A stretch of 5,980 nt of DNA from Gammaproteobacteria bacterium (GTDB taxonomy: Bacteria; Pseudomonadota; Gammaproteobacteria; UBA4575), in NCBI GenBank assembly GCA_028281205.1, contig JANQKJ010000092.1:1-5980 (forward strand). The letters run 5' to 3'. The notes beneath the pieces were generated by a model. The model ran no database searches. It saw only the letters and a list, made by a program, of their open reading frames with translations, and had not been told where the DNA came from. The number at the start of each line of letters is the position of its first letter. The first letter of the stretch is position 1. The position numbers and the translations under genes were made by a program. Of this stretch, positions 5,117 to 5,980 are shown in pieces.

Positions 5117-5980
5117 TTGACTGAAATAAACAACTTTCTTTGTGTTGGCCAAGGCGACATTGCTCAACATATCCGCCTTAATCGTGCTAACCGCCACGGC
5201 CTGATAGCTGGTGCCACAGGTACGGGGAAAACCGTCACACTACAAATTCTTGCTGAAGGTTTTTCGCAGGCGGGAGTGCCTGTTTTCGCTGCCGATGTTA
5301 AAGGTGATCTAAGCGGGATTAGCCAGGCAGGCAAAGACAATCCAAAAATGATTGAACGTGCTGCAGAGACAGGTCCAGAAAATTATTCCTTCCGTGCTTA
5401 CCCAACTATTTTCTGGGATTTGTTTGGCAAGAAAGGTCATCCTATTCGCACTACTGTTTCCGAAATGGGCCCTTTACTTTTGTCTCAACTTTTGGGACTA
5501 AATGACACTCAAGAAGGTGTATTAAATATTGCCTTTACACTGGCTGACGATGAAGGCATGTTGCTCCTTGATCTAAAAGACCTGCGCGCCATGCTTAACT
5601 TTATTGGCGAAAACTCTTCAAGCATTAGCACAAAATACGGCAATGTAAGTAAAGCATCAGTAGGTGCTATACAACGTCGTTTACTGGTACTTGAACAAGA
5701 AGGTGCAAAAAAGTTTTTTGGCGAACCTGCACTTGAGCTAAATGACTTTATGCGCTGCAATGATAATGGCCAGGGTTACATCAATATTCTTTACGCCCAG
5801 ACGTTAATGCAAAATCCTAAACTGTACTCTACTTTTTTATTATGGCTGCTGTCTGAATTGTTTGAAGAACTTCCTGAAGTGGGTGACCCTGATAAACCCA
5901 GACTGGTTTTTTTCTTTGATGAAGCACATTTATTATTTCAAGATGCACCCAAAGCACTGATTAAAAAAGTTGAACAAGTT
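5117..5980 (+). CDS. yjgR: YjgR/DUF853 HerA-like P-loop ATPase, N-terminal 288 residues (cut by right edge)
   Basis: The frame is open to the end of the window and shows 288 of an expected roughly 500 residues. Walker A is GATGTGKT (32-39), followed by [15 protein letters not shown] (54-68), [10 protein letters not shown] (100-109), SVGAIQRRL (181-189), FFGEPALEL (200-208) and Walker [13 protein letters not shown] (263-274). These match E. coli YjgR in order and spacing as I remember it. The family is grouped with HerA/FtsK-type ATPases that form hexameric rings, but YjgR has no settled role. There is no signal peptide or membrane helix, so it is cytosolic. The start is TTG: AGGAG (5105-5109) lies 7 bases upstream, the family motifs begin soon after, and no in-frame ATG occurs before residue 78. 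The downstream arginine-finger region lies outside the window. It follows the glutaredoxin-like gene on the same strand and may have its own promoter in the repeat-bearing gap. Confidence 0.93.
   Translation, partial: MTEINNFLCVGQGDIAQHIRLNRANRHGLIAGATGTGKTVTLQILAEGFSQAGVPVFAADVKGDLSGISQAGKDNPKMIERAAETGPENYSFRAYPTIFWDLFGKKGHPIRTTVSEMGPLLLSQLLGLNDTQEGVLNIAFTLADDEGMLLLDLKDLRAMLNFIGENSSSISTKYGNVSKASVGAIQRRLLVLEQEGAKKFFGEPALELNDFMRCNDNGQGYINILYAQTLMQNPKLYSTFLLWLLSELFEELPEVGDPDKPRLVFFFDEAHLLFQDAPKALIKKVEQV

Noticed and set aside
5509..5760. Minus-strand open frame of 83 codons
   Set aside because: It is antisense to yjgR, whose motifs run through this region; serine/arginine-rich low-complexity product.

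Overview
The window looks like chromosomal DNA of an AT-rich (about 40% G+C by eye) gammaproteobacterium. This rests on a SlyX ending in the typical PPHY tail, a YjgR/DUF853 ATPase closely resembling the E. coli protein as I remember it, a LemA plus M48 peptidase pair, and a group I truncated globin. I cannot name a genus. I see no insertion sequence, phage gene, CRISPR array, tRNA or rRNA.

Layout from left to right. (1) The 5' part of an unrecognised minus-strand gene runs off the left edge (1-224). (2) A minus-strand gene encodes an exported, cysteine-rich protein with three 38-residue repeats and 12 regularly spaced cysteines (365-796), followed by its own terminator (305-340). (3) Divergent from it is a truncated haemoglobin gene (1037-1405), which converges on slyX (1425-1631, minus). 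The globin terminator lies inside the last codons of slyX. (4) Divergent from slyX is the pair lemA (1758-2354) and a long membrane-bound M48 metallopeptidase gene (2415-4292), probably one operon. (5) Next comes a 58-codon minus-strand ORF (4334-4510). (6) A membrane-anchored glutaredoxin-like gene follows (start preferred at GTG 4653, end 5015), with nested inverted repeats over its start region. (7) A TTG-initiated yjgR gene (5117 onward) is cut by the right edge; its upstream region carries a direct-repeat/inverted-repeat cluster.

No pathway links all of these genes. The clear functional unit is lemA with the M48 peptidase, an envelope module. The cysteine-rich secreted protein and the exported or membrane-anchored glutaredoxin-like protein both concern thiol chemistry at the envelope, but they are about 4 kb apart and a link is only speculation. 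The parts I consider least described are the cysteine-repeat protein, the 58-aa ORF, and the nested palindromes at the glutaredoxin start.
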